64,000 nt of DNA, taken from the NCBI GenBank assembly GCA_963763095.1, contig CAVXNR010000022.1, positions 499,213-563,212 on the forward strand, in the 5' to 3' direction. A program made the translations under genes and the position numbers. The DNA is from CAVUCH01 sp963763095. GTDB taxonomy: Bacteria; Acidobacteriota; Vicinamibacteria; Vicinamibacterales; JAENWD01. Below are positions 40,521-52,605 of this stretch, piece after piece. The notes beneath the pieces were generated by a model. The model saw only the letters and a list, made by a program, of their open reading frames with translations, did not search any database and was not told where the DNA came from. Each line of letters opens with the position of its first letter. The first letter of the stretch is position 1.

Positions 40521-41336
40521 TCAGTGGGTGCGAAGCGCTTCCGCCGGATCGATGCGCGCCGCCCGCCGTGCCGGCCCGAGCATCGCCAGCACGCTCAGCG
40601 CACCTATTCCCGCCGCTGCCGCGATGAGCACGGCCGGTTCGAACGGCTGCACGTCGTAGAGCATGTCGCGAATCAGCAGGCCTGCCCCCAGCCCTCCGGC
40701 CACCCCGAGCAGCGCGCCGGGCGCGATCATCCAGGCGCCTTCGGCGAGCACCATCCGCAGGAGCGCACGCGGCTGCGCCCCGAGCGCCACGCGGATCCCG
40801 AACTCTCGCGTGCGCTGCGCGACCAGCCAGGCGAGCGTGCCGTACAAGCCTCCCAGGGTAAGCGTCAGGGCCACGGCCGCGAAACACACGATGAGAATGG
40901 TGCGGAACCGCGGCTGCGCCAGGGACCCGGCGAGCAGGTCCTCGAGTGTCTGTGTGCGTGCAACCGCGACGCTGGGATCGAGCGACTGGACGACATTTCG
41001 GACGAGCGCGCCGACACCGGCCGGGTCTCCGGCGACTCTGAGCACGATGTGCGCAGCCGGCGCGGGCATCTGGCGCGATGAGAGGTACATGGTCGCCGGC
41101 ACTTCCGTCTGCTGTCCGAAGAGCCGCGCGTCGCCGACCACCCCCACGACTTCAGCGGTCACTGGCGTGCCGCGATCGATTACGAGCTGCCGTCCCACGG
41201 CGGTCTCGCCCGGGAAGAACTCGTGCGCCATCCGGCGGTTGATGATCACGGCGGGCGCGGTGCCGGCGCGGTCGGCCGGCGCGAACGCGCGGCCGGCGAG
41301 CAGCGGGATCCGCAGCGCCGGGAAGTACTCGCCGTC
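40521..41336 (-). CDS. C-terminal part of an FtsX/MacB-like (ADOP-type) permease, truncated at a join
   Basis: About 272 residues. GEYFPALRIPLLAGRAFAPADRAG, VIINRRMAHEFFPGETAVGRQLVID and VVGVVGDARLFGQQTEVPATMYL form the extracytoplasmic MacB_PCD-like part. The final four-helix FtsX domain follows (RFRTILIVCFAAVALTLTLGGLYG; RTREFGIRVALGAQPRALLRMVLAEG; DPAEALRTH). The N-terminal TM helix and most of the periplasmic domain should lie upstream, but at about 41,337 the sequence changes, in frame, into an unrelated NTPase gene. ADOP permeases are numerous in acidobacterial genomes, which fits the left-hand segment. Confidence 0.75.
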   Translation of the reverse strand, partial: DGEYFPALRIPLLAGRAFAPADRAGTAPAVIINRRMAHEFFPGETAVGRQLVIDRGTPVTAEVVGVVGDARLFGQQTEVPATMYLSSRQMPAPAAHIVLRVAGDPAGVGALVRNVVQSLDPSVAVARTQTLEDLLAGSLAQPRFRTILIVCFAAVALTLTLGGLYGTLAWLVAQRTREFGIRVALGAQPRALLRMVLAEGAWMIAPGALLGVAGGLGAGLLIRDMLYDVQPFEPAVLIAAAAGIGALSVLAMLGPARRAARIDPAEALRTH

Positions 41337-44238
41337 GAGATGGACGACCACGGAGGGGTATCGGTCCTCGAGCGACACGGACAGGGTTTGCCGCCAGCTT
41401 TCGCCCGGAGCGAGGTCGAAGCCGTCGGCGAAAAGCTGGATGTCGAGGGTGTACGGCGTATCCGATCCCGTCAGCTCCAGCTCGGGTCCGCCTAGATCCG
41501 GAGCCTGCGACGGAGACAAACCGACTCTCAATTCGAACGGCCTGGCGACGAGCACTGTTTCGTCCGACTCGAGGAGCCCGAACGGGCGGTCGGTCGGGGT
41601 TTGCTCCGAGCGATCGTAGGTTCGAAGGTACCCGGCCACGTTGAGCAGTGCGTCGTTCAGCTGCTTCTTAGTCGCTGCGGACAGGTCGCCGAACGTGTCC
41701 GAGAGAGCGAGGGCCGAGGAAATGTCGTCCATCAACCGGTCGGGACCGATCACGCTCGCCTTTGCGGCAGTGAATGCCGGATCGGCTAACAGACTGGCGA
41801 GGCGCTCGAGGAGCTGCCTACCGGTCTGGCGGTCGACAGAGTTGCGGGCCGCCTCGAGCAGATGCCGTGCGGCGTTCGTAAGCGCGTAGGTGTCCTTGCG
41901 GCCCCAGGGTCCCTCGTGCTGGTCAACGAGGTACTCGGCGATTGCCCGGTGGCTTCCGGCGACGTCGACGCCGTACTCGTCGTCCGATAGCAGGAATTCG
42001 GCGAATGAGCGATGAAAGACACGAAGCCTCTCCCCCTTGTCGTCGGCGGATTCGAGGTACTGCGACCAGCTTCTCGATGAGCTCTGGATGTCCGTGAGCG
42101 GCTGGCTGAGGATCCGCGCCATCTCGAGAAGGGTCAGTCCCGGCGAGTACGCGACTGCGAGCAGGCCGAGGAATGCTCGATCGTGATCCACCCAGCGTTG
42201 GCTGCCGACCTTGGTCCGGATGGCCGTCCGATATGTCGCGGCCAGCCCTCCCGGGAGCGGCGAAAGGTCACCGTCTACTGCCGTGCCTGACAGGACCTGA
42301 CCCATGGCCTGGGTGGCGAACAGGAAGTTTCCGTCGCTGGCGGCGACTAGCTGACGAGCCAGCCCTGCGCCAAAGCCTGAACCCTTATCACCCTCTGTCA
42401 GTCGCCGTTCGAAATACTCCTCGAAATCGAGTGCCGCCCTCGGGTCCTGACTCAGGTCGAGCACCGCACCGGTCAGCTCGCCCAAAACCCTCGGTTCTCG
42501 GCGGGTGGTCACGAGGATCCGCACCTGTCTGGGCAGCCATTTCCCGGCGAGGGCATGGACGAGGATCGAAAGGATGCTTTCCGATAGATCTGTGGCGACG
42601 GCTGCGTCGAGGCCGTCGATAACGATTAGCACTGTCTCCTTGAAGTCCGGTTCCCACGCCGCCTGGAGCGGGCGGCGAATCACCTGCTCGAACGCCTCGG
42701 TCGGTGGGATACCCGACAGGTCGATCTTTCCAACTGACAGACCGGTGACCTGTGACCCGTACGACCCGGCGCCGATCGTCTGCTTGACGTCGACGTTGAC
42801 TCCGCGCGCTGTGGTCGCCGCGAGCGCGCGAGCGAATGCCGGATAGCGAGCTGCGAGCTGCTCTGCGAGAGATCCGACAAAGACCAGCGGATCAAGGCTC
42901 GACCGATCGAAGGCATTACAGGCACTGATCGCGGCCACGCACCCGGGACCCAGCCGCGGAGAGGCGGGTGCCGCCAAGCCGGCGTCGATCTCGAGGAGTC
43001 GACTGATCAGCGCCGTCTTTCCACTCCCGGGTTCGCCCGTGATCAGGAACGTCGTCGGCTGGCCCGCGGCAAGCCACTGATCGATCTCCGAGAACACCCA
43101 GTCTCTACCGACAAAGTGCTCCGTCGCGGGGACACCGGCTCGATCTCGACGAGACGGCTCATCGCGACCCACCGGAATCGAATACTTCCTAAAGAGCTCG
43201 CTCGTCTTGGGGGCCGTCTCGATCATCGCCGCCACCAGTCGGGAGTACGCGGCAACGATGTCAGCCGCGACCGGCTTGTCGACCTCCCTAGCCGCAACGA
43301 GCTCGACATACGCATACCTCGGGATGTAGGGGATCTTCAAGTCAACGAAGGCGCTCGTCTCGAATTTCAAATCCGGTGACATGAAGCGACCCAACTTGTT
43401 CTGGAAGTCATCGGCGAACGCACTCAGTAGCTCGCTCTCACTTTGTTCGACGCGGCTTGGGGCGAATAGGAGCGAGAGCTGACGTCCGCGGCGACCCTCC
43501 TGGACCAGCCTGTCAGCGCGGAGGCTCTTCGCCATGACGCCGACACCCTCGAGGTTCTGTCGGTTGGGCGCCACGAACATGACCACGGCATCGGGCAGGT
43601 GGAAGGTGCACACCCCGCTCAGCTCAGTGATCCCGGTGCGGCTATCCAGAAGCACGACGTCGGAGATCAGCTCGACCTCGCGCCGGAACCACTCGAAGAA
43701 GTGCTCGCCGTCCCAGTTGGCGTAGAAATCGTCCCAGTCGAATGTCCGTATCCGCTGGGAGTAACGGGCGAGCTCGGGACCCGCGCGGCGGCCCGATGGC
43801 ATCAGGAGTACCGAACCGCCATTGGCTGCGGGCTCGTGGATCGGCACCACGAACCTTGCCAGCGGCTCGACCGGAAAGGTGAACTCGTCGCCCTGGCCGT
43901 CACCAGATGAAGATGGAGCCGCATTGACGGGTTGGTCGGCGGGCGGCGATTTCAGCCAGGCGATCCGCCGTAGGTGCGGCGCGCAACCTGGCCGTCATCG
44001 CCGCGAGCGTCCGCAGCTCCTTGTATGACTCGACGAGATCGATGACGCCACGTTGCTCGAGAACACGTTCGATCGATGGCGCCCCCGGGACCTCGAAGAA
44101 TCGCTCGAGGCCCGGCGCCTCGAGGTCGAAGTCGATCATCAGAACGCGGAGACCGCGTTGGTAGAGGAGTTCGGCCACGTTCGCGAGCGCCATCGACCGC
44201 CCGACGCCGCCCTTGAACGAATAGAAGGTGAAGATCAC
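41337..44238 (-). CDS. ParA-like plus STAND-like dual NTPase, one frameshift, 3' end replaced at a join
   Basis: The GTG start gives IFTFYSFKGGVGRSMALANV, a deviant Walker A (KGGVGR) of the ParA/MinD type, then LRVLMIDFDLEAPGLERFF. A shift near 43,905 leads to VVLLDSRTGITELSGVC, the second ParA signature. Around residue 290 a second ATPase begins: VGRDWVFSEIDQWL, Walker A ITGEPGSGKTALISRLLE, Walker B TVLIVIDGLDAA, then LPRQVRILVTTRREPRVLGEL and a winged-helix and helical tail (FLGLLAVAYSPGLTLLEMARIL; FHRSFAEFLLSDDEYG), as in STAND/NACHT proteins. The end LAPGESWRQTLSVSLEDRYPS is a beta domain. After about 41,337 an unrelated permease follows in frame. It is probably the sensor-switch component of a conflict or signalling system. 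Confidence 0.65.
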
Positions 44239-44287
44239 CGCTTGTCCGACGGGGCTTCACGCGGGGTGCGGCGCGACGCCCGAATCG

Positions 44288-45304
44288 TCACGGAATGATC
44301 TTGAATTGGGCATGAATTCCACCTGGCGCGGGGTGCAATGCAAACACCCTCGACCGCATCCACTTCGTAAATGCCACCGCATCGTTTGCCTCTGAGCTCG
44401 CGTACGGATCCTCCCCATAGTCCGTGCTGCGTCGAACGAACTCGAGATTGTTGAGCTCGACCCGGAACACGAGCTTGAGAGTTCGCGCGGTCTCCCACGC
44501 CACCGACTTGGGCTCGATCCGGACGACCGACACCTTGGGAAAGAGGTCGAGACCGCAACGCTGGAAGTTCTCATGGACGGCAGGATGCAGCATCGAGATG
44601 CTGTCCACGAGGAGGACGCAGCCATTCTGGCGAAGGGCACGAACGTCGGACCAGTTCTCCATCAACCCAGCGATGTCTAAGATGATCGGCGCAAGCGGTG
44701 GGTCGTACTTGGAACCCGCGTTCATCTCCGCGACGACGCTGTTGACAAGCGATTCGACCGTCTGGTCCGCTTGCGTCGTGCCGAATGGGCGCCAGTCCTG
44801 CGGGCGCTCGCCGTAGCGATCCAGCCAATCGGGAGCGGACGCTTGGAGGACTTGTCGTACCTGCTCGAATTCCTCTCCCGCGGATGGGAGTTGGTCTTTC
44901 ATGGCTGCGCCGGCGCTCAGGCTCGCGGCCTCCTTGCGGCTCATGACGACGAGTACCACCGGGACGCTTAGCGGCGGCTTCGCCTGCTCGGCAACGACCT
45001 TGTCCAAATAGATGTTGAAGATTGTCGCCGCCTGCTGGACCTGGTCCGCAGTCAGGTCGGGATTGTCGAATCGCACGTTTTTCGCTTGTTCGATCACGTC
45101 GTCGACCGTCGCGCCGCTGGATACCTGCGCATGTAGAGCGACCAGGCTTGCCGCAACGGCGTTTAGCGTGGCCGCTCCATAAGACTTCGTCGATGCGACG
45201 GCATCGACGCCTTCAACCATCGGGCGGAACGGTCGGAACGCCGGATCTTCGCGCAACTGCCCGAGTTGGACCTCGAGCGGGACGGCGTTCTGCGGTGGGT
45301 TCAT
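44288..45304 (-). CDS. Unknown 338-aa protein, partner of the dual NTPase
   Basis: Not recognised. The N-terminal 110 residues are helical (FRPMVEGVDAVASTKSYGAAT; DNPDLTADQVQQAATIFNIYLD). The C-terminal 220 residues look alpha/beta: PVVLVVMSRKEAASL, APIILDIAGLMENWSDVRAL, GCVLLVDSISMLHPAV and KVSVVRIEPKS, a pattern compatible with a Rossmann-like or TIR-like effector or receiver fold. No classical catalytic motif is visible. GGAG precedes the ATG. It lies 49 bp upstream of the dual NTPase on the same strand, so the two are likely co-transcribed. No membrane segment. Confidence 0.6.
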   Translation of the reverse strand: MNPPQNAVPLEVQLGQLREDPAFRPFRPMVEGVDAVASTKSYGAATLNAVAASLVALHAQVSSGATVDDVIEQAKNVRFDNPDLTADQVQQAATIFNIYLDKVVAEQAKPPLSVPVVLVVMSRKEAASLSAGAAMKDQLPSAGEEFEQVRQVLQASAPDWLDRYGERPQDWRPFGTTQADQTVESLVNSVVAEMNAGSKYDPPLAPIILDIAGLMENWSDVRALRQNGCVLLVDSISMLHPAVHENFQRCGLDLFPKVSVVRIEPKSVAWETARTLKLVFRVELNNLEFVRRSTDYGEDPYASSEANDAVAFTKWMRSRVFALHPAPGGIHAQFKIIP

Positions 45305-45405
45305 TAGCTATCGCTCCGGGCACGAGGCGCAGATGTGCATATCGCCCGCTTGGCATCCACTCCGGCCACCACCAGATCCGCCTCGGGACGGTTCGTCGGG
45401 TCCCG

Positions 45406-45825
45406 TTAGCCGGTACCGCCAGCCGGTGTCACGCCCTTGGCTCGATCAACGATCTTCTTGAATGTCAGCGCAAGACCGGCAACTGGGTTCGTAATCGTCG
45501 CCACGAAGACTTCGGCGATGTCAGGCGCCATTTCGAGCAAGTTCCGAAGTCGAGTTTCCAAGGCGCCCTCTGTCGCAGGGCTGGTGTCACCCTGCTGGAT
45601 CTTGATCGCCGTGGCATGGACTTCCTCGACGATCGGCTTTAGCTGGTCCTGCGCGTCCGCCGGGCGCTGTTCGACCCGATTCATCATCTCGGCGAATGTC
45701 TTTGCAAGCGCCTCGTCCGGAGAACCGTAGTTGGTGACGTACTGGTCGCCCGCCGATTGGTAGACATGACCGGCCTGCATGTTCGGATTGTTGAACGTGA
45801 CCTGCGGCTTGCTGTCTTCCGGCAT
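45406..45825 (-). CDS. Small partner protein with short N-terminal beta repeats
   Basis: 139 residues. The N-terminus (KPQVTFNNPNMQAGHVYQSA, then GDQYVTNY) has the short beta-turn pattern seen at the start of proteins tied to NACHT/STAND ATPases. A coiled-coil-like middle follows (TFAEMMNRVEQRPADAQDQL). The end LEMAPDIAEVFVATITNPVAGLALTFKKI is an amphipathic to hydrophobic helix. The ATG at 45825 follows a clear GGGAGG. It is the first gene of the three-gene set. A role as sensor or effector subunit is inferred only from context. Confidence 0.55.
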   Translation of the reverse strand: MPEDSKPQVTFNNPNMQAGHVYQSAGDQYVTNYGSPDEALAKTFAEMMNRVEQRPADAQDQLKPIVEEVHATAIKIQQGDTSPATEGALETRLRNLLEMAPDIAEVFVATITNPVAGLALTFKKIVDRAKGVTPAGGTG

Positions 45826-46001
45826 CCCGGCCTCCCTCAAGCGGCGGCGAAGAGGCAGATACTACGCCGAAGCCAGCTCGATTTGAAGACGCCAATCCGA
45901 CCAGCCGCCTATTGCACAGCCAACGCTGAAACCACCAGATGTTGCGGCTTCGACCTCACGCGGACTCGCGCCGAAGAGGTTCGATCGAGTGGCGCGTGTC
46001 G

Positions 46002-47348
46002 TTAGGTTTGCGCGTGTGGCGAGGGGTCCTTACGGGATGTCTTCGCAGCGGCGACACCGGCGGTCTGGTAGCTGTTCGCAAAGACGCGGTGCAGCAGGTG
46101 ATACTGGCGCATGAACTCCGCCGGATCGAGCGTGGTCGCCACCACGGGGTGCTGCAGGTCGAACAGGTCCCATTGCGGGCGGCCGTTGCCCTGCAGCGAG
46201 GTGAGCTGCGAGAAGTCGCCGAGCGAGTCCGTACCCGGTATGGGCGTCAGGATCGTGAACGTCGGGTAGTCGATGCCGTGCCTTCGGATGAAGGCGACCA
46301 CCTCGGCGAAGTGCGCCAAGGTGTACTCGGGCTTGATAATGAAGTTACACATCGTCGCGATGCCGAGCTCGCGGGCGACTCCGACCGCCTCGACGATCTG
46401 GGCCCGCCGCTGGCGCTTGTGGTAGTCAGCCAGCTCGTCGTCAAAGATCGACTCGATGCCGAAGAACACCCGTCGTAGGCCGATCGCCTGCCATTGTTCC
46501 ATCAGGCTTCGGTCGCGCAGGAACGAATCGATCCGGCAGTAACTGAAGTACTCCTTGTCGACGCCCGCGGCGGCCAGCGCTTCGGCCAGCGCACGCATCC
46601 GGCCCCCGTTCACGAACGGTTCGTCGTCGACCAGGAACACGTAGCGCTCGGGAACCGACGTGATCTCGACGACGACTTCGTCGAGATCACGGCGCAGATA
46701 GCGCCCGTCCATGATCCGCCAGAGCGAGCAGAACGAGCATCGGTACGGGCAGCCGACCGTCGTGCGCACCAGCGCGATCGGTTGCATCCAGTCGATGAAA
46801 TAGCGTGGCCGATCCGCCGGCACGAGATCGCGTGCGGGCGTGGGCATGGCAGCCAGATCGACGTCGGCCGGGTCCCCACCCGAAACGAATCCGCCGTCCG
46901 GCAGTTGCGTCCACACTCCGGCGATGTCGTGACCGGGTGCGTCGCGCTCGACGGCCGCTAGCAACTGCCGGAATGGCGCTGTGCCCTCACCCACGACCAC
47001 GTGATCGATGCCCGGCTCGAAGAAGTCCTCAGGCAACAGCGTTGCATGGTGCCCACCAACGACCGTGCGACACCTCGGCGAGAGCCCCTTGACGGTTGCG
47101 CAGATCTCGACGATTCGCAGGACGTGCATCGAGTACCCGGTCACTCCAACAACATCGGGCTGCCACGCGCTGACGGTCGCCTCGAACTCGTCGCGGTGCA
47201 GGCGCAGATCTAGAATCCGCACCTCATGGTCGTCGAGCAATGCCGCAGCCGCGACGTACTCGAGCGCCAGTGGCTCGGCGATCGCGCCGAGATCACCCCA
47301 CGCGATCAGCTCGCGGTTCGCATCCGGGTAGATCAGCAATATCCGCAT
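46002..47348 (-). CDS. B12-binding radical SAM enzyme of the RiPP cluster
   Basis: 448 residues. The N-terminal cobalamin-binding Rossmann domain (RILLIYPDANREL; PDVVGVTGYSMHVLRIVEIC; TVVGGHHATLLPEDFF; GIDHVVVGEGTAPFRQLL) lacks the base-off DxHxxG His, as most B12-radical SAM proteins do. The radical SAM core has the cluster motif VGCPYRCSFCS (C-x3-C-x2-C), then VFLVDDEPFVNGGRM and RVFFGIESIFDDEL. Enzymes of this class methylate unactivated carbons or rearrange skeletons. As last gene of the cluster, 3 bp after the protease gene, it may C-methylate the peptide, but tailoring of another molecule is possible. Confidence 0.85.
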   Translation of the reverse strand: MRILLIYPDANRELIAWGDLGAIAEPLALEYVAAAALLDDHEVRILDLRLHRDEFEATVSAWQPDVVGVTGYSMHVLRIVEICATVKGLSPRCRTVVGGHHATLLPEDFFEPGIDHVVVGEGTAPFRQLLAAVERDAPGHDIAGVWTQLPDGGFVSGGDPADVDLAAMPTPARDLVPADRPRYFIDWMQPIALVRTTVGCPYRCSFCSLWRIMDGRYLRRDLDEVVVEITSVPERYVFLVDDEPFVNGGRMRALAEALAAAGVDKEYFSYCRIDSFLRDRSLMEQWQAIGLRRVFFGIESIFDDELADYHKRQRRAQIVEAVGVARELGIATMCNFIIKPEYTLAHFAEVVAFIRRHGIDYPTFTILTPIPGTDSLGDFSQLTSLQGNGRPQWDLFDLQHPVVATTLDPAEFMRQYHLLHRVFANSYQTAGVAAAKTSRKDPSPHAQT

Positions 47349-47351
47349 CGG

Positions 47352-49528
47352 TCATCCCACCCCGAGCGTCAGCGTCCATGTGCGGAAGACTCCGACGCTG
47401 AGACGGCTCAGGTCTGCGACGTGGAGCTGCCACGTGCCTCTGATCGGCTCCCCGGCCAGCCCAGCCAGCGCGGGGGTGGACGTCGCATCATAGGCGGCTA
47501 CGAGATCGATGCCCGGCTCGGGGTCGGTTGCGTGCAATACGACGCGGGTACCCGACGGTGAGATCAGCGTGACCTGCAGGTCGCCGCGGTACTCGTGTTG
47601 GATGTCCACGCCGACCTTCACCGAGGCGACCGTGCCGGCGACGTCGAACGGCAATGCGCTGGTGACACCGACCGGATCCTTGTCCGGGATGGTCAGGCGG
47701 GGCGTGGCCGAGCGAGTCTGGACGCCGGAGCCGGTCGTAGGCCCACGCGAGGCGCCCGGAACCGTTGTGTCCGCGACGATCCCGTCCAGTTGGGCACCAT
47801 CCGTGGTTGCGGCCGGCCCCATCCCGAAGTGCCCGAATGCCGTCCACAAGGCGTTGATCGCGCTCCGGTGCGCGGCTGCGGCCACCATGTTCGCCGCGGC
47901 CATGCTGTCGAGCGCACGCACCATTGCATCGCGGGCGTCGAGGAAGCTGGGGTTGGCCGGCATCAGCTTGAGCGAGTCGACAACGACCTGCAGAGCAAGC
48001 GGCGAACCCACTTGCCGATCGAACTCGAGCAGCGTCGCGCACCAGAGTTCGCCGATCTGGTGCTTGTTCGAGAAGTCTGGCTTGCCGAGGTCATTGAACG
48101 AGCCGGGGTAGTTGGCATCGTAGGGGTGACGGCGGATGCCCTCCGCCTTGTTCGCGACCCATGCAGCGATCACGTTGATGCCGATGATGCTGCAGGCGAA
48201 GTAGTCGCTCCAGCCCTCGCTCATCCCTGCGCTCTGCGGCGCGAGCAGCGAGACGGCATTGAGCGGGCCACCGATCAGCCGGCTCGTCAACCCGTGCGAG
48301 AACTCATGGAAGATGACCGACGCATCGAGCGCTGTGTGCCGGCCGGTCGAAGTCAGGACGCCGACGTTGAGTCGGGGTTGCGAGCCGTCCTTGGGGGTCG
48401 TCATGTTCGCTGTGGCCGACACCGCGCCCGGGTAGACAGTGGCCAGCACGGCGTCGCTGCTGACTCCGCCGCGGCCGAGCGAGTCGACCTGGAAGTTGCC
48501 GTCCCGTTCGCGAAAGCCGAGCAGGTAGTACAGGTCATGGAGCAGGTTACAGTAGTAGAACAGGTTGACCACTCGCTGCTCGGCGCTATCGGGATCGGGC
48601 GAGGAGAACTCAACGACGCTGCCGGCGAGCGACCCAGCGACCGGAGCCTGGTTCTGCGCGTCGACCGCGGCCACACTGTTGCCAGCCGTGTGCGACCCGG
48701 ACAGCCAGTCGTCGGGGAACTGAGCGGGCAGTTGCGTTGCACTCTGGACCGGGTATCCGGTGATCGGCAGGGGGAGGCTCTGGACGGTGCGGGACTGATC
48801 GCCGCGCTGGGCGAAGACCGAGGCCCGGCCGAGGATGCCCTGTGTGGTCTCCGAGGCGAAGATGATCGAGCTGTCCAGCGCATCAACGATGACCAGCACC
48901 GAGCCGCTGTCGGGGCGGTGCAGCTCCATCGTCCAGCCCAGCCGCAGCTGGCCGCCGAGCGGAACCCACACCAGGTGACACCCGATACCCCGCCCCTCGA
49001 ACGGGCCGGGGTCGACGACCGTGGGACGCGAGGGCTGGTCGGGGAAGGCCGCGATCACCTCTTGCGGAACGCGAGCCAGCGCCTTGCCCGGCTCGAGCAC
49101 CTGCCCGAACTGATCGGGCTCGGCAGCACGATTCTCGGGCTGGTTGAGGAAGTCGATGGCGGCACCGATGGCCGTCGGCGGATCGATGATGGACGTGCTC
49201 TGGGATGACTTGCCGACCTCGACAGTCGAGCCGATGCTCTGTTGCAACGCGCCGTCGGGGCCGAACAACACGGTGTTGTCGGCTTGGAACACGGGGATGC
49301 CTTGATGGAACTGCTGTGCATGCACCGCGACCGTGCCAGAACTGGCGGTCTGGATATTCGGATCGGCCACGAACTCAGCCGTCCCGCCCTCCTCGAGACC
49401 CGACGCGCTCGCGTCGTGCAGATGCTGTAACGCGCGAGATACGAAGTCGCCGGTCTCCTCGATGAGCCCGGCCTTGCCCTCGACTGTCGTCCGCACGTAC
49501 CGGCCCAGGTCACGGTTGTCGACACCGA

Positions 49529-49532
<4 letters not shown>
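47352..49532 (-). CDS. M36 (fungalysin)-like zinc metalloprotease with C-terminal P-domain
   Basis: 726 residues. Residues about 1-230 resemble an FTP-type propeptide (VAVHAQQFHQGIPVFQADNTVLF). The catalytic domain has HEFSHGLTSRL at about 409-419 and the third ligand in MSEGWSDYFA about 30 residues on, as in M36 and thermolysin-like enzymes. The last 110 residues form a proprotein-convertase P-domain (DIQHEYRGDLQVTLISPSGT; GTWQLHVADLSRLSVGVFRTW). No signal peptide is visible, which is odd for M36 enzymes and suggests it works inside the producing cell, perhaps on the RiPP leader. ATGA overlap with the gene before it. Confidence 0.85.
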
Positions 49533-51802
<2,270 letters not shown>

Positions 51803-51809
51803 CTGATCG

Positions 51810-52595
51810 TCAATCAGGCGCGCGGGCCCCGACCGCGGCGAGGTAGATGGTGGAGTGCCTTAGCCCGTCCAGGCCTAGATAGTCGTCGAGCGCGCGGTCG
51901 AAGAAGCCGCCGATGTTGACGGCAGCCAGATCGAGTGCCGCCGCAGTCAGATCAATGTTCTGCCCGACATGCCCTGCCTCGAGCAGCACGAAGCGGTATC
52001 CGCGGTCGCCGTACTTGAAGGTCGACCGGTAGAAGATCGCGGTCACGAAGATGGTCAGGGCGGCGTGTGCCATCAACTCGGTCTGCACGAGAGCGGCCTG
52101 GAACTCGGCGTCAGGATCCTCGCGCAACATGCGCAGGCTGTGGTCGGCCGGCTGATAGTGGAACAAGCCGGCGGGCAACCCTACGACACTCGCGGCGTGC
52201 ACATAGAGCTCGAGCGGATAAAGCGCACCACCTGACGGCACGGTTCGGAACACGCGCGGGAACGAGCCCTTGGGTTGCTGTTCGCGGATCCCATAGGCGT
52301 AGTGCAGCAGCGTCGACACGTCCTCGACGGTCAGCACAGTGTCGATCAGTTCGCGCGCGGACTCGCGCCGGTCGAACGCATGCTGCAGGCTCACTGCTTC
52401 GAGGCTGGCCCGCTCCGGCAGGTCGTAGCGTGGGTACCCGCGGTAGGACAACGACTCGTGCATGGCCTGCATGCGCGCCACGACCACATGGTCGGGGAGC
52501 ATCCCGCGCACCCGGCTGGTCTTCGAATTCTCGTGGAAGACTTCCCAAGCGACGTCCACCGCTGGTTGCGCTGCGGCATGCGCGAGCTGGCTCAT
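51810..52595 (-). CDS. SagB-type nitroreductase-fold dehydrogenase
   Basis: 261 residues, FMN-dependent nitroreductase fold. In azol(in)e RiPP pathways SagB oxidises azolines to aromatic azoles. Family segments are VEDVSTLLHYAYGIREQQ, FRTVPSGGALYPLELYVHA (the SAGALYP-like motif), LPAGLFHYQPADHSLRML, LTIFVTAIFYRSTFKYGDRGYRFVLLEAGHVGQNIDLTAAAL and LGLDG near the end. The ATG at 52595 is set by GAGGAG upstream; a longer frame into the YcaO gene is rejected. It starts 10 bp after the YcaO stop. Confidence 0.9.
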   Translation of the reverse strand: MSQLAHAAAQPAVDVAWEVFHENSKTSRVRGMLPDHVVVARMQAMHESLSYRGYPRYDLPERASLEAVSLQHAFDRRESARELIDTVLTVEDVSTLLHYAYGIREQQPKGSFPRVFRTVPSGGALYPLELYVHAASVVGLPAGLFHYQPADHSLRMLREDPDAEFQAALVQTELMAHAALTIFVTAIFYRSTFKYGDRGYRFVLLEAGHVGQNIDLTAAALDLAAVNIGGFFDRALDDYLGLDGLRHSTIYLAAVGARAPD

Positions 52596-52605
52596 CGTGG
52601 ACTCC

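Noticed and set aside
40521..44238. A natural permease-STAND fusion protein
   Set aside because: Both halves are incomplete at the same point, and the flanking segments differ in origin; kept as a join, not a fusion gene.
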